In this document: in pieces, positions 33,805-45,248 of the stretch
Position numbering within the stretch: position 1 is the first letter of the stretch
Layout: the number at the start of each line of letters is the position of its first letter
From: Trichuris trichiura
Taxonomy: Eukaryota; Nematoda; Enoplea; Trichinellida; Trichuridae
DNA: 64,000 bases
Direction: 5' to 3'
Assembly (NCBI GenBank): GCA_037903355.1
Contig: JBAJFE010000004.1
Coordinates: 5,068,001-5,132,000 of the forward strand
Notes under the pieces: generated by a model
The model's input: the letters and a program-made list of their open reading frames with translations, nothing else
What the model was told of the DNA's origin: nothing
Databases searched by the model: none
Translations under genes and position numbers: made by a program

Positions 33805-35231
33805 TGGGAAAAAGTTCTGAGCGTTTTTCATCAACCAAGTAACAAGCCAAATTTTGAGAAACATTGTTTAGTAAATATCGTATCCATTGCATTCAACAAT
33901 CTTTCGTCAACATTCTAGCAGGGAATGTACTTTATCGCAATAGAAAACTGGGGCTTTTATCCAAAGAAGCGAACCATCCGTTTTTTGTCGTCCTGAAATT
34001 CTCTGGAATGCTGCCCTGCTCCATGGACAGAATTGAATGGCAATCTGATGGAATAAAATCTGCTGAATATGCTACATGTGGCAACTCCCTCCAGTCCTGC
34101 TGATGAATGCTGTTTTATGTCGTAAAAACGACATGAGGTGGCGCTCTGTCATGCAACAAAAGGGGTTAGAGTCAAAATCCCGAATAGGTTGAAAATGCAC
34201 TGCAAAATCTGTCCTTTTTGCAGTTCTGCATTGGCGTCTTCTAGATAAGGAACATATTTGAACAGAGACGATATTATACTGTCTGGTTTTTTAGATCGGT
34301 AACTTTGAACAAGACTAGTATAACAACGCCAGTGCAGAACTGCCACTAGGACACACTTTGCAGTGCATCTTCGAGCTATTCGAGATTTTGAATTTCAGGA
34401 TTTTGACCGCAACCGCAACAAAAGAACGAGATGTTGATTGTGCACGTATTTCCGTCGCTTATCTTGGAAAATTTGCGATAGTTTCCTGAACTGCGATCAG
34501 CAGATGTCTGCAGGACTGTCTGGTTTGGTTGCAGCAGTTCATTCTGCAGCACACCATCATGGCTTCACGACACGCAGAGCTACGCCTTTTCCGTGGATTT
34601 CGACATTTAATGTGGAAATGGTCGCTTGACTTGGACCTATCCCATAATTTTTTTGCGACTACATTATCAGGTCCATTTTGCATCCCTCGCAACCAATTTG
34701 TCAAACAAAATTTTTTTCTTTGCGATTTCTCAGCAATTCCATTCCAAGAAGATGCAGACGAGCGGTGATACCATGCGCATCAGTATCTTCGCGATTTGTT
34801 GTGGCACCGTAGCTGCTTTGCAATCCAGCAGGGCCAGCAAATCTTTACGTTCAGTTCTCAAGGGGCACTCTGACCGCTGTCGGTCGCTTACGTCGAAGTT
34901 CTTGATCCGGTCTCGCCTGTGCTATTTTCGACGTGTTCTGGCCGACACAGTCCCATCACTATAAGCATCACACAAAATTTTTTTCGCTTCCGCTGTTGTC
35001 TTTCCTCGTTTAAAAAGAAAAAACAGTGCATGTTAAAAATGTTCTGTCCTGGGATCCATGACAAAAGCACAAAGAAACTGCGACTAGACGGGCGAAACCG
35101 AGTAAAACTTTCCTGTGGGTGTGAAGCAGATGTTTAGCTGAACTATTCCCACACGAAAAAGATTCACCACTTTGTGCGGTGAAAGAGACCTTTGAGGCAC
35201 AACCTTAGGGTTCAGAACTTTTTCTCACGCT
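33805..35231 (-). mobile_element. mariner element, strongly decayed, third lineage
   Basis: Ends TGGGAAAAAGTTCTGAGCG and, inverted, AGAAAAAGTTCTGAACCC, flanked by TA at 33803 and 35232. On the minus strand, frames near 34450-34620 give GVLQNELLQPNQTV, a mariner catalytic-domain motif. DRSKSSDHFHI is read further upstream. Many stops. It lies just beyond the rme-8 stop codon, so it may be within or next to the 3' UTR. Confidence 0.75.
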
Positions 35232-35909
35232 TAACATTCACCGTACATCAAGGATCCATACACAGTTATCGCAATTTCAATGTGCACTTTATTGGCACTA
35301 AATGAGTAGTAATGCGCGTGCGAGTCAAACATGGACCTTTGGTGGTAGGCAGTTATAACTGTCACAGCATGTTGAAAAAAGTCAAAAGGAGTCCAAATTT
35401 CTGAGCGATTGCACCTTATCGACCTCCGAAGGAAAACTATTCCGTCGAATTCATTATTTGAGGGATTACTAATCTCATTAGAGACTAGTTTCGTTGTTCT
35501 AAGCCACACGTTATGCAACCTGTCAAACGCACTTTAATTCTCCTCGTTCAACTAAAGGTCGGAGTAAGGGTGCGAAGCTTTGAGTTCTTGCAGTATTTTA
35601 ACAAGACCAGAACTCAAAGCGTTCTCATTTTATCATTAGTTTTGCCATGTTATAATTCTTCCGTTGTTTTTCAAGCCTCTTTTTGTGTCTGAGTTTTCCT
35701 CTTATTAGTTAAGTGTAGTATTTCTTGTTTTGTTCTTGGCAGGATTAGCGTTTTGACTTACTGAATATATAAATATATATATATTTGTTTGTATCTATTT
35801 ATATGTATCCATTATTATCGCTTCCGTAACAGGTAACCTCAGTATGTACGATTCTATTTCAAGTTGCAGTCTTATCTCTGCCAAAAACGCCTGCTATTTG
35901 ATTTTTGAA
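35232..35909. other. Intergenic, no gene recognised
   Basis: Contains a short hairpin (GCTTTGAGTTCTTG and its complement, about 35573-35620) and an AT-rich microsatellite (about 35760-35785). The minus-strand ORF at 35231-35518 overlaps the mariner end and has no recognisable domain. Confidence 0.4.
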
Positions 35910-35971
35910 AAACATTTTACAGTTTTAATCCGTTCTTTATATAACGTCTATTGATGTTAATAAACGTTCTA

Positions 35972-36012
35972 CACGAAGCTTTCGGGTCCTACTTTAACCC
36001 GTCTTCAGCGTG
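35972..36012 (-). ncRNA. Hammerhead ribozyme motif, left arm, intact core
   Basis: Minus strand: CACG, CTGAAGA, C, stem II GGGTT with GACCC (one G-U), GAA, AGCT, U17, CGTG. Stem I pairs CACG with CGTG perfectly. Core complete. Confidence 0.68.
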
Positions 36013-36305
36013 AACAATGTCCACCGTCGGCTGCTCTCCCTGGTCGCAAGCCCTTCTGTCCGACCAACTTTGGTCGGGGCCGCAGCTGTCAGCTCAATCG
36101 TGAGCCGTCGAGCTTTGGCCCCGCCTAGTCAGTCAGACGTTGCTCCGTCGCGGTAAGTCGGTTGGGAACTCGCTCTGACGTCTGACTGACTAGGTGGGGC
36201 CAAAGCTCGACGGCTCACGATAGAGCTGACAGCTGCGGCCTCGGCAGAAGTTGGTCAGACAGATGGGCTTGCGACCAGAGAGAGCAGCCGACGGCGGACA
36301 TTGTT

Positions 36306-36345
36306 CACGCTGAAGACGGGTCAAGGTAGGACCCAAAAGCTTCGT
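36306..36345 (+). ncRNA. Hammerhead-like motif with broken core, right arm
   Basis: Plus strand: CACG, CTGAAGA, C, GGGTC/GACCC, then AAA where GAA is required (invariant G12 changed to A), AGCT, U, CGTG. Stem I is perfect but cleavage is not expected. Confidence 0.58.
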
Positions 36346-36430
36346 GTAGAACGTTTGTTAGCATCAATAAACGGTATATAAAGAACGGGTTAAAACCGTA
36401 AAATGTTTTTCAAAAATAAAAAGAACCCGT

Positions 36431-37556
36431 TCTGAAGAAGAGAAAGGAAAAAAAAGAGAAAAAAGAAAAAAGCTATTTGATTTTTAAGATCTTGGGGAAA
36501 TTATGAAGAAATATGTACCGTACCTTACTGCTTCATTATTGTGTTAGGAAATCTTGTTGCTTTAGTAGGCTATACGAGTGCGACTTTGTTGCACGGCGTA
36601 AAGTACTGTTTTATTCAGGAGTTTGTAATTCTTATGTTGTGGTGGAGACCAAGCATCAAATGAGCTGCCAAACTGAACCGTTTAGACTTTGTTTTACCAT
36701 ATTTATTTTAGGCATTCATGACGCATCAAACTACCTGACCTAAGAATGCCTCGAAGAAGATTCTGGAGTAACACAGAATGCGATTCTATGCTGTGGCTAA
36801 TAATTTTAAAATTTTTTCCGTTCGTTTTGTTTTCTACGCCAACTTTGCTATTGTTTTTTGACCCATTCATGACTTACTAATAAATTTGTGCATTTGTTTT
36901 TCTATATGCTGAGATCAAGACGCTTCATGAGTGAAATACAAATCAAAGTTGTTTTTCCAACTTGATCTTTTGGAATGAAAAGTTTATTTTCATAAGCCCT
37001 GACCGTGTGTAAAATATCTCTTGTTTGTAAGAAAGAATTTGGGTAACATGACGTGTCATCAGAACTGTATCTAATGGCAGTGGTTCTGTGATCACAGTTC
37101 AGCAAAATGAAGTATGTTTTGAGAGAAGTACGAGCCACGAGTTCAAATTAAATTGTTTTGAAGATTGCTTTTTCAAATGGTATGAGAAAGTTAAGATAAT
37201 AAGTTCAAAGAAAGTTAAGTGAAAGATTGCGTTAAAAACTTATGCTTGTTATGAGACTGGACCACTGGTCAGCCAAAGTGGACTGTATTGTACACAGATG
37301 GAAAACGTACGCACGGGCTTTGTTGACGGTTCACGCCCTATAATAATTCACAACTGATACGTAATTACTCTGTGACTGCTACCTTCAGTAGCGTCCTTCC
37401 TGCCATGACCATGGCATGTCCCACTGTGGATTACTAGTGGCTTCGAAATCGTCAAGCTTCCATATCGGTTGACAGACTACTCCATCCGCAGTCCTTAGTA
37501 GTACTGTCCGTATGAGGCCTTCTCTTCCCCGGGAGAAGCTCTACCCAATGCTCATC
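36431..37556. other. Intergenic, no gene recognised
   Basis: The A/G-rich tail of the foldback occupies the first 50 bases. The rest is AT-rich with short ORFs on both strands (for example 36902-37138 minus) that show no known motif. Confidence 0.35.
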
Positions 37557-37564
37557 GACTAAAG

Positions 37565-38404
37565 CAGTGTTTCCCAACCCTTTTGGAGCCAGGGCCCTCT
37601 TTCGCGACCTTCAACTTGCCGGGGCCCCCCGTCATTCTCCTCAGCGTAATTCTCCTGCTTCTGTTATCCTCAGGTGGCCCTACTGTGGTTACGTTGTTGT
37701 GAATTTGTACAAGTAGTTCAACACCTGAAACAGCCTGCAGAATGTAAAATTGACTTCGCTGCCTACCGTGTATGCCAAAGCAAAAACAGTTAAGCCGGGC
37801 CATCATTAAAAACTTTGTTAACCTGAACACTGAGTTTCTTTTCTACACTAGAACGAAATGGCTAGTAAGGAAGCCGACTGCCATGTACGGCGAAGGCTCC
37901 TTAACGATATTCAAAGCCGTGAACGTCTTTAATTCTTTAGTTGGCACTGAAGGCGTTCTTTTCGTATTGCTGGACTTAAGCCGGCTAATTGCAGATCAGG
38001 GACCCTTCAGAGTACAAGCGACGCGTGGGGTTTCCTCTTCCTTAATTTCTTGGGCTGTTAGCAATGGTAGCGCAATATGTAAGTCAGGCTGCGATGCTGT
38101 TCTCAGGGCTGCGCAACACTGAATCTAAATTCAATATTTCCTCGGAGCAAGACGACAGTCGCTTGATCTTACCTCTGTTCGACGACTGGGTATGGTGCAG
38201 TGCTACTAATGTATCCACGTCCGGCTCGATAGTCGTCAGGAGTAATCTCAGGTCGCCTCGCCTCACTATCCTGAACGGCAGGATCGCTCTCGTCCTGCGG
38301 CACTGACTACCAAGGATCCCCTGAAGCCCCCTAATCTCCCAGGGCCCCCTTCAAGTTTTCCAGGACCCCCAAGGGGTCCCTGGGGCCCCTGTTGGGAATC
38401 ACTG
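37565..38404. mobile_element. hAT-type element with perfect 8-bp target duplication
   Basis: Starts CAGTGTTTCCCAACCC and ends GTTGGGAATCACTG. The flanking octamer GACTAAAG is identical on both sides (37557-37564 and 38405-38412). At 840 bp it is too short for a transposase. A plus-strand stretch around 37800-37870 (FLFYTRTKWLVRK) weakly recalls the TRWLSR region of hAT transposases, so it may be a deletion derivative. Confidence 0.9.
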
Positions 38405-39423
38405 GACTAAAGGGTACGCTGTCTTCTGCTACTAAAGCCACACAGGTCCTTCCTTTAAACATTCCACTTTCCTTTGGCACAGAACGTCGTTGTATATTCT
38501 TTTTCCCTCTTCTCCAGAGGCGCAGGAGTAACTGCTGATTACGTGCTAGTACTTCTTCGCTGCCATAATGTGTGTAGGGCTTCTCTGAGTCACTAAAGAA
38601 ACCCCTATGAAGTCCCCCTACTGTCAGGAAATGTAGTATAAGGGAAATCATATCCTTCGGATTTTCTCGCAGAAATGTTAACGCCCTGGCTTTGATCATA
38701 GTCTTGGCTCAAGCAGCACTGTCTTCATTCACTCTTCGTTCAGTAAAACTGTTCTGATGACGTTTTGTAGTGAGGCCTTCAGTAATTTAACCTGTCGCTT
38801 GCAATTTCTGTCTATTCAGGGTACTGCCACAGTTTCTTCAATGTGCGGTATGCCCTTTTTTGTGAGTCGGACGTCATCCTTGTTAAAATGATGCTACAAT
38901 TCCCAAATTAAACCTCTTGAAGTTACCAGACTGTTATCACGATGTGCAACCTATCAGATGGAGAAACGTTGGATAGGCTAAACCGACTATGATGCAGTCA
39001 CATCTTACACAAACTCCGATTGAATAGCCAGTACTGTCATGCACGTTAACAGACAAATGTCGAAGTCGTTCACTTTGACGCCACTTGACCCACGATGAAC
39101 TTGACGCCTGATCAACTTGAAATGGGTTAAATTTCTCAGTAATACGGCATCTCGCTAAAGTGCTTCATTTTTTGCATTATTAGTGCGGCTCCAGTTTTCT
39201 CTTCCCTCTAACACCCCCTGAAACTTCCTATCGCCCACCAATGGAGCAATGGCACCCACTTTATGAGTCTCTGATCCAGATGTAGATAAGAAAATGTAAT
39301 CCTGAAAACGCGCTGTTTGGTTGACTTATTTCGTTATCTTTCAGTAGTTTCATATTAAAGGAGAAACATTAAAAGCATTAATGCTGTGAAGAAAACAGGA
39401 GATTGTCCACTGTGACGCATTGT
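38405..39423. other. Intergenic, no gene recognised
   Basis: Mixed-composition DNA. The minus-strand ORF 38331-38699 begins inside the hAT element and has no recognisable domain. If the terminal exon at 39424 is real, its 3' UTR would begin here. Confidence 0.35.
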
Positions 39424-39546
39424 TTATTTGTTCCCTTTACCGCCAGAACTATTTGTAGGGTTTTCTGACCCGTCTTTCTTCTCACTGAGCTCAGATGCTG
39501 ACTGCGACATGTCTGCTAGCTCCTGTTCTTCAGCCGGAATTTTAAA
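39424..39546 (-). CDS. Putative terminal exon, charged C-terminus
   Basis: Acceptor TTTCAG on the minus strand, then an open frame of 40 codons to TAA at 39426-39424. It encodes FKIPAEEQELADMSQ, SELSEKKDGSENP and GGKGNK, a charged low-complexity tail. Phase 0 at its start matches the phase 0 end of the exon at 42376-42028. It may be the C-terminus of the TRPM gene upstream or of a separate gene. Function not recognisable. Confidence 0.5.
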   Translation of the reverse strand, partial: FKIPAEEQELADMSQSASELSEKKDGSENPTNSSGGKGNK

Positions 39547-42027
39547 CTGAAATAAAAGCTTACATTAATTCATTTTTCAGTGCTCCCTGTGACTTGTTAG
39601 TAACTCCAATCATCTCATTGCTGAAGTTTCTCTTATAGGCACTCATATTGCTCATTTACTAACAAATGTGATGTAGAAATTGTCTGTCGAGCTTTAGTAT
39701 GCTTACAAGCATAGAACCAATAATAAATTTGATACATGAAATGTCATTATACAACGCGTATGTCGCCGGATTGCAGTAACGCTGGAAATATGTAGTTTCC
39801 TGTTCATGAATTGCTACTCGTAAGGTTCAGAATTATCGCACGAACGAAAAAGTCGCAAAGTCAGATTCACTGCACAGCATCGAGTTAATGTTTTTAGTTT
39901 GTAGTGCTTCTTCTTACGGCTAGATGACAAGCTCTTGAACACTGGGTGCTTCGTAACGGGATGAGATTTCATGGTTTATGGTCTTCTACGGCTTTTCCCG
40001 TTTATCTGTTGTGCTTGTATCTGTAAATTAGACGAAACAACTGCTCTACTAACGGATGGATGAGCCGTTATTAAGAAAAAGTACAGATATCAATACACTC
40101 AACTTTTTTAATGTTCAGAGCTTTCGGAACGCTCTGAACATTAAAAAAGTTGAGTGTATTGATATCTGTACTTTTTCTTAATAACGGCTCATCCATCCGT
40201 TGGTAGAGCAGTTGTTTCGTCTAATTTACAGATACAAGCACAACAGATAAACGGGAAAAGCCGTAGAAGACCATAAACCATAGATGACAAGCTGCAACTA
40301 TGCCCATAGTTGACTGATTCAGTCGAAACTTGTACAACTTCCTGCGTTGCCATTATTTACGCAGTCGGCAGTTATGTTGAACTCAACGTCACTATTTTCT
40401 CTGTACGAGCTACTTCTCCCAATAGTGAACATCGAAGTTAACACCCAAATAGCCTGTACCTCTTTTACGTTAATACCTGATTAATAACGCATTCACTACC
40501 CTCCCCATGCGTATGACATTTTTGTGCTCCGCTACTGCTTCTTATCGAAAAGCCTATTATGGAGAACGTGAATTGCGTCGGGAAGTATTACTACTTGAAA
40601 ATGGTATCAGTACAACGATTAAACGGCAGAAGTTTTGCTGATTAAGCGGTTAACCGACGGAACTCCCACGACGTGCTAATGTAAAGGCGCTTGAGCTGCA
40701 ATACTGACATCAACATATATCGAAACATTTTTATCCTATCAAGCGAGGACATGGGTCGAACACATGATATTGTTAAGAAATCGATGCCTATTTTAAGGAA
40801 GTTTTTTGTGAGGAGACAGACCTTGCTTCTTGAGTGCTGGACAGACGCTTGACATATGCAAACAGAAACTCAACAGGCAACGTCGCATTTTATTTTGTGC
40901 CGTGTACGCAGGTTCTAAAACTCTCCTTTGAATCTGTTTTTCTAGTTCGGGTCGAAAAACGAGAAAATGAATTTTTTTATGCAGGTGGATATGTCGGAAA
41001 TTACAAAATGGAGAAAAGACATCTCAGATGAAGCTGATGCTACACGGATCGGCAACTCGTCGTAGAAAGACGAGCAATTCTAGAAATTATTTTTCCTCAA
41101 ACTTACACGTGTCCACAATATTTCTACTAGTTCATCCACAGGCTAAAGATCATATTAAAGGAGAATTAACTCTATTAGGTCGCGCAGCCTCGAATTCCCC
41201 TTCTAATTGGGAAGTGTAGTATACTTATTCCATGAATAAAGTGGGGTTCTGCAAACTAGATATAGGCGTTGTCTCATCTGGCATACTATTACATGTAGAC
41301 GCTACATTTCGTCACATCACTTCGAGAATATATGGGCATATTTCAGCACACGGCTGTTTCAGCTTAACTGATTAACGACGAATTGACTGCGTTAGAAGAC
41401 GTTAGATCAATGATTCCAAACAGGGGCCATGGAAGAATGTAAAGGCCTAGGGGACCTTGGGAGATAAAGAAGCTCGTGACGAATAGATGCTGCAGGATGG
41501 AATGGGCGAAGCGGTTTTAACACTTTCGGCAGAAGAAAGACGATGGGAAAAGGCGTAGGGGGCACCGAAAGACGCGACTTGCGAAAGGGTCACTGGTCCA
41601 GAAAAGGTTGTAAAGCACCGTATTGGGCCAATAACTAGCAGGACCAGAGCAGACCGTACTGCCACTTGAAACTTCATAACTGTTTTGCCTAAACAGTTTT
41701 TATTTCATTTCAGTCAGGACAATGCTTCTGGGGCAAGCCTGGTTTCGTCTGCCGTTTTTCAAATCATGGTTAACAAAGACGTTGGCGACGAGACAAGGTT
41801 TACTTGGGACGTTCGGCCAAGCCGACTCCAGATAAACTGCGCGCTTCTGTAAAGCATTGTATGCTAAGTGGGGATAAATGCATGTTAACATTTTATACTC
41901 TCTATTTCTTTACTCAGTTTCGTTTAGGAGCACTTTAGTTGCGCACGAATTAAGCAAAAATGGTGACTTTACGACTGATCTGTGGAAACTATTTATGTGC
42001 ATTCTCTTTAAAACATTTTTGACTTAC
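39547..42027 (-). other. Putative intron or intergenic with a PLE foldback
   Basis: Lies between the two putative minus-strand exons. The PLE-derived foldback at 39934-40280 sits inside. Elsewhere there are short ORFs at 40834-41219 (plus) and 41447-41891 (minus) without recognisable motifs. Confidence 0.4.
39934..40280. mobile_element. PLE-derived foldback with 13-bp target duplication
   Basis: TAGATGACAAGCT is repeated at 39921-39933 and 40281-40293. After a ~37-bp extension (GGTGCTTCGTAACGGG) come arms of about 150 bp that are nearly perfect complements. Each contains CTCATCCATCCGTTGGTAG (or its complement), TGTTTCGTCTAATTTACAG and AAACGGGAAAAGCCGTAG. At the centre only the 3' half of a hammerhead (GTTCCGAAAGCTC, minus strand) remains; the 5' half is deleted. 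Confidence 0.88.
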
Positions 42028-42376
42028 TTTATTTAAGGCGGAATTTGATTGAAATGATGTTGAATTTTCACTATAAGAGCGCTGGAAGATTTGGTCATCA
42101 GCATGGAGTGGTGAACCACTTGGGTTAAACAGGTCTTTAACACGTTGGGTTGTCGAGTGATAATAGCCTGAATCCAACTTATCGTTTCTTTGGAACAGCT
42201 TAACTGGCTTGAGCTCAGCCTTCCGTAACCAGTTAATTCGTGAATTATGTCCAACAGGAAGTAGGCTTTCCTTGTTATGTTCAGGCTTCTCATCTGCCAC
42301 CATAATGCGAAGAAGTTTAAACATTTCGCTTGACTTATTTCCTATATCCTCCATTTTCATCATGATAACATCATAC
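42028..42376 (-). CDS. Putative exon, possible TRPM C-terminal region
   Basis: Acceptor ATTTTAG and donor GTAAGT on the minus strand; 116 codons open. It reads YDVIMMKMEDIGNKSSEMF, KLLRIMVADEKPEHN and VKDLFNPSGSPLHADD. The first 30 residues look like a short coiled coil, as found after the TRP box in TRPM channels; the rest is polar. Enters in phase 2 and leaves in phase 0. Upstream the frame stays open to 42453, so the start is not certain. An exon linking it to 46306 has not been found. Confidence 0.45.
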
Positions 42377-44330
42377 CTAAAATAAGCAGCGAAGAGTGCT
42401 TCCGTCAGACGTGTTGCAAAATTGTAAGAATAACAGTAAGATGCGCAAAACAACTTATTTCACATCATAAATAAGTGCAAATTGAGTTAGCTTTATAAAA
42501 CTGCCTTTTCTGTCCTCAGTATCAAGAAGTGAAAGCAAAGGCAAAGTTTTTGCCCTTCTGCCTCCATGCTGACTTTGGAAAGTATTAATGCTTCCTAAAA
42601 CGTACGCCACCTATCGAACGTGAAATAAACCATCCCTTTAACACGAAAGTTTCATTTCTTCGGCAAGCGACTAATTTGAAAAGCGCATTTGTGAGTAGTA
42701 TTTGCAGTAGTCTTTTCTGTTTTAACCGGTCTTTATGCAGAGAAGGCTTCTCTATACATGCATTCCTCATGACCAAGGCCATTCTCCCACACACAGGAAG
42801 GCCTGACTTATTCGTCTGTATAAGGTGCAAGCTTTTTAGGTCAATGTTCATGCTTTATAGATTCTGTAATTAAGTAGAAAACTAACGATATACCATCAAA
42901 TGGAAAACAATTTTATTAAAAACTGAGTGCAAAGCGGGTCAACGAGCAAAGCCATTTTGAAAGCTCCGTCCCAGTGAGTTTTATGTTGAGCTTTCACCAA
43001 TTGCTGCTCACCCATCTGGTGGCAGGGCCACAAACGACTACGGAATAGCCACAGGCGTAACGAAAATGGAACTAAAAGCGAGCAGGCATTTGGGCAGCCT
43101 TGCGGACGTTGAACACTTGTTATCGGGAAAACCGGCTTCAAAGTGCCTGAAGGGTTTACGCAAACAAACGTTGTCAGCCAAATGCGCGAATAGGCGCGCT
43201 TGCTGCATGAAAATGACGATAACACAGGAATGATGCATATGTAGCTACGCAAAAACAGAAGCTTGTGCTTTTGATCTAGCAACGAGAAGCTAAGTGCATC
43301 GTTTCTGAATTTTTCCTAATAATCGCTCATCCATTCGTTGGTAGAGCAACTGTTTCGTCTAATCACAGATGCAGTCACACAGCAAAAACAGGAAAAAGCC
43401 GTAGAAGATCTACCAAACATATATTCAAAAAAGTATTAACAGGAAGTATTCGCAAACCTTACCTTTTCCTATCTTGGTTTGTCTGCAGCTCCATTTGCTG
43501 AATATGTTGCAGCTCCTTCGCTCGAATCAGATTTCCAGTACAACTTCTCTCGAATGCTTTTAGTCTACCAGCATCAGCTGCATTCAGAAATGGACCTGGG
43601 AAAGCGTAGTATAAGTCTGTTCATAAATTTCAAACCTCTTTGTAATTTATTATCTGGCAGATTCCCATTCAAAATCAAACAGGCCTTTTGAACTGTCAAA
43701 GGTATTCGCTGCTAAAGATGGTAAGTTGTGTTCCTGAAGCTCTGAAGTTTGCCGCTTTAAATTAAGCAGTCTTTGAATTTCGAAGGGATATCTACCGTGA
43801 GACGTAAGTTCAAAGTGGGCTGTTTAATAAGTAAAGAAACTGGCTCTTTCCCTTTTTATGTCGGCCAGAAGTTAGAGCGGCAACATCAAAGGAGAAACCC
43901 CTGCGCCGCTACCTAGCGAAGTGGGATTAATGGAACAACAGGAGGGACGTGTTACTGGGATTGACTGACTGAACACCTGCTAAAGAATTGAGTTACATTG
44001 CACGGGAAGTGCGGTTGCTGGTGTCACTGAACCGGTCAGTGACCCTTGCGAAGGAGTGAAGGTGAGGGATGAAACACCTGTGCATGAATTGCTGGCAAAG
44101 GGAGCACAATGGAGCAGCAGTGGTGCGTGCAGGAGGTGCAGTGATTGATCCGCGAAAAACATCGGAGGTCAACCGTCCATATCGCAATGCGTCTCTGCAA
44201 ACGACGTACAGCTCATTGTGAACATGGCAACGCCGAAGAACATCCGCTAGCTCCACGAGACATTGAAAAATGGAAAAATGGCGGTAAGGTTTCTTCATGA
44301 AAAAGGGCTGCTACACAGCGAAAGGCTGTA
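42377..44330. other. Mostly unassigned; contains a PLE repeat fragment
   Basis: A PLE terminal-repeat fragment lies at 43312-43425. Minus-strand ORFs at 42585-42851 and 42896-43282 and a plus ORF at 43479-43691 have no recognisable domain. An acceptor-like TTTTAG on the minus strand near 42596 is followed by an open stretch, but it could not be joined in phase to neighbours. Confidence 0.35.
43312..43425 (+). repeat. PLE terminal-repeat fragment
   Basis: CGCTCATCCATTCGTTGGTAG, GCAACTGTTTCGTCTAATC and AAAAGCCGTAGAAGATC occur in the same order as in the right arm of the element at 39934. A single arm without hammerhead core. Confidence 0.75.
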
Positions 44331-44339
44331 CCCCTTTTG

Positions 44340-45240
44340 CGGTGAGGCGATGCGTCTTGGGTGTGAGGGCATAGCCTGATGCTGCTTTAAGCGCTCCTGC
44401 CGCAGGCAAATGCCCATGCACAGAAAGAAGTGGTTCGAAGGTAAACCCACTAAACGCAGTGGAAATTTTGAGCGCGACAGTGCAAAGTGTCCTTTGCAGG
44501 CATCGGGGCAAAGTGAAGTTCCAGACGGCTGTTGAACTTATGTTCTTTTGGAGTCGAGGGTACAGCTCGACGAAAGTTTGTGAAGATGAGATCGGTAGCA
44601 GTCTGCGTGCCTTGTATTGTTCCTGTAGACATTTTCTTTCTTTCAGGACTCAGTAAGAACGTCACAGCCCGCTGGAACAAGCACCTGCGGTAAGTTGCAG
44701 TGGAAGCACCGGCCGAAGCATCGGTTCAACTGGGAGGGCCTTCAAAGACGGTGGAGCTGAATGAGTCGCTGTTCTCCTGCAGGAAGTACAACAGAGGCAA
44801 GAAGTACCGACAGCAGTAGGTCATCAGAGGAGCATGCCAGGAAACTGGTAACGCCTTTGTTGTACCCGTGGAAGACCGCTCGTCTCAGATCCTGCTGCCC
44901 ATCGTATGGAAGCACGGAAGGCCTGGCTCTACGGTGATCGCGGACGAGTGGTGAGCGTACCAGAGTCTCAGCCGCGAGCCGTACAAACACTTGCGAGTAA
45001 ATCACTCAGTGAGCTTTGTGGGCCGAGTCACGGATGCGCATATTGTGGAATCATTGTGGGCCCAGGCCAAGCGGTGGTGTGGAACGCGTCGGAGCGACGT
45101 TCCATTGCACCTCTGCAAGTTCATGTGGAGGAAGCGATTTGGAACCTCCGATGCTTTCGATGCCATCCTCAGCGACATGCCTCAGATTGCACCCGCCCCG
45201 ATTGGACGCACCGCCAGCCGCATTGCCGCAGCGAACGGTG
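44340..45240 (+). pseudogene. Merlin (ISXO2-like) transposase fossil
   Basis: The N-terminal part in shifting frames shows KFQTAVELMFFWSRGYSST and VCEDEIG. From 44749 one frame runs TVELNESLFSCRKYNRGKK, RSSQILLPIVWKHGRPGST, VIADEW, VNHSVSFVGR, IVESLWAQAKRW and LHLCKFMWRKRFG. This is the ISXO2/Merlin DDE fold. The first catalytic Asp appears as Asn (LNES), the second (ADEW) and the Glu (IVES) are retained. Stops at about 44820 and 44953 and frameshifts make it inactive. A Tigger MITE begins a few bases after its end. Confidence 0.85.
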
Positions 45241-45248
45241 TACCTTAT

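Larger units (their letters stand above)
35910..36425. repeat. GC-rich foldback with paired hammerhead-like motifs
   Basis: Arms of about 225 bp flank a ~40-bp centre near 36150. Core motifs CCTAGTCAGTCAGACGT and GTCGAGCTTTGGCCCCGCC parallel those of the foldback at 17887, so the two are related. The right outer end merges into an A/G-rich tail (AAGAAAAAAGC near 36465). No ORF. Confidence 0.82.

Noticed and set aside
34149..34964. Overlapping ORFs on both strands downstream of rme-8
   Set aside because: They fall within a TIR- and TA-flanked decayed mariner, and the minus strand shows mariner motifs, so no separate gene is called.
17887..36425. Repeated palindromes as a CRISPR array or bacterial terminators
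   Set aside because: Repeats are long, dispersed, in both orientations and without spacers. The setting is spliced eukaryotic genes.
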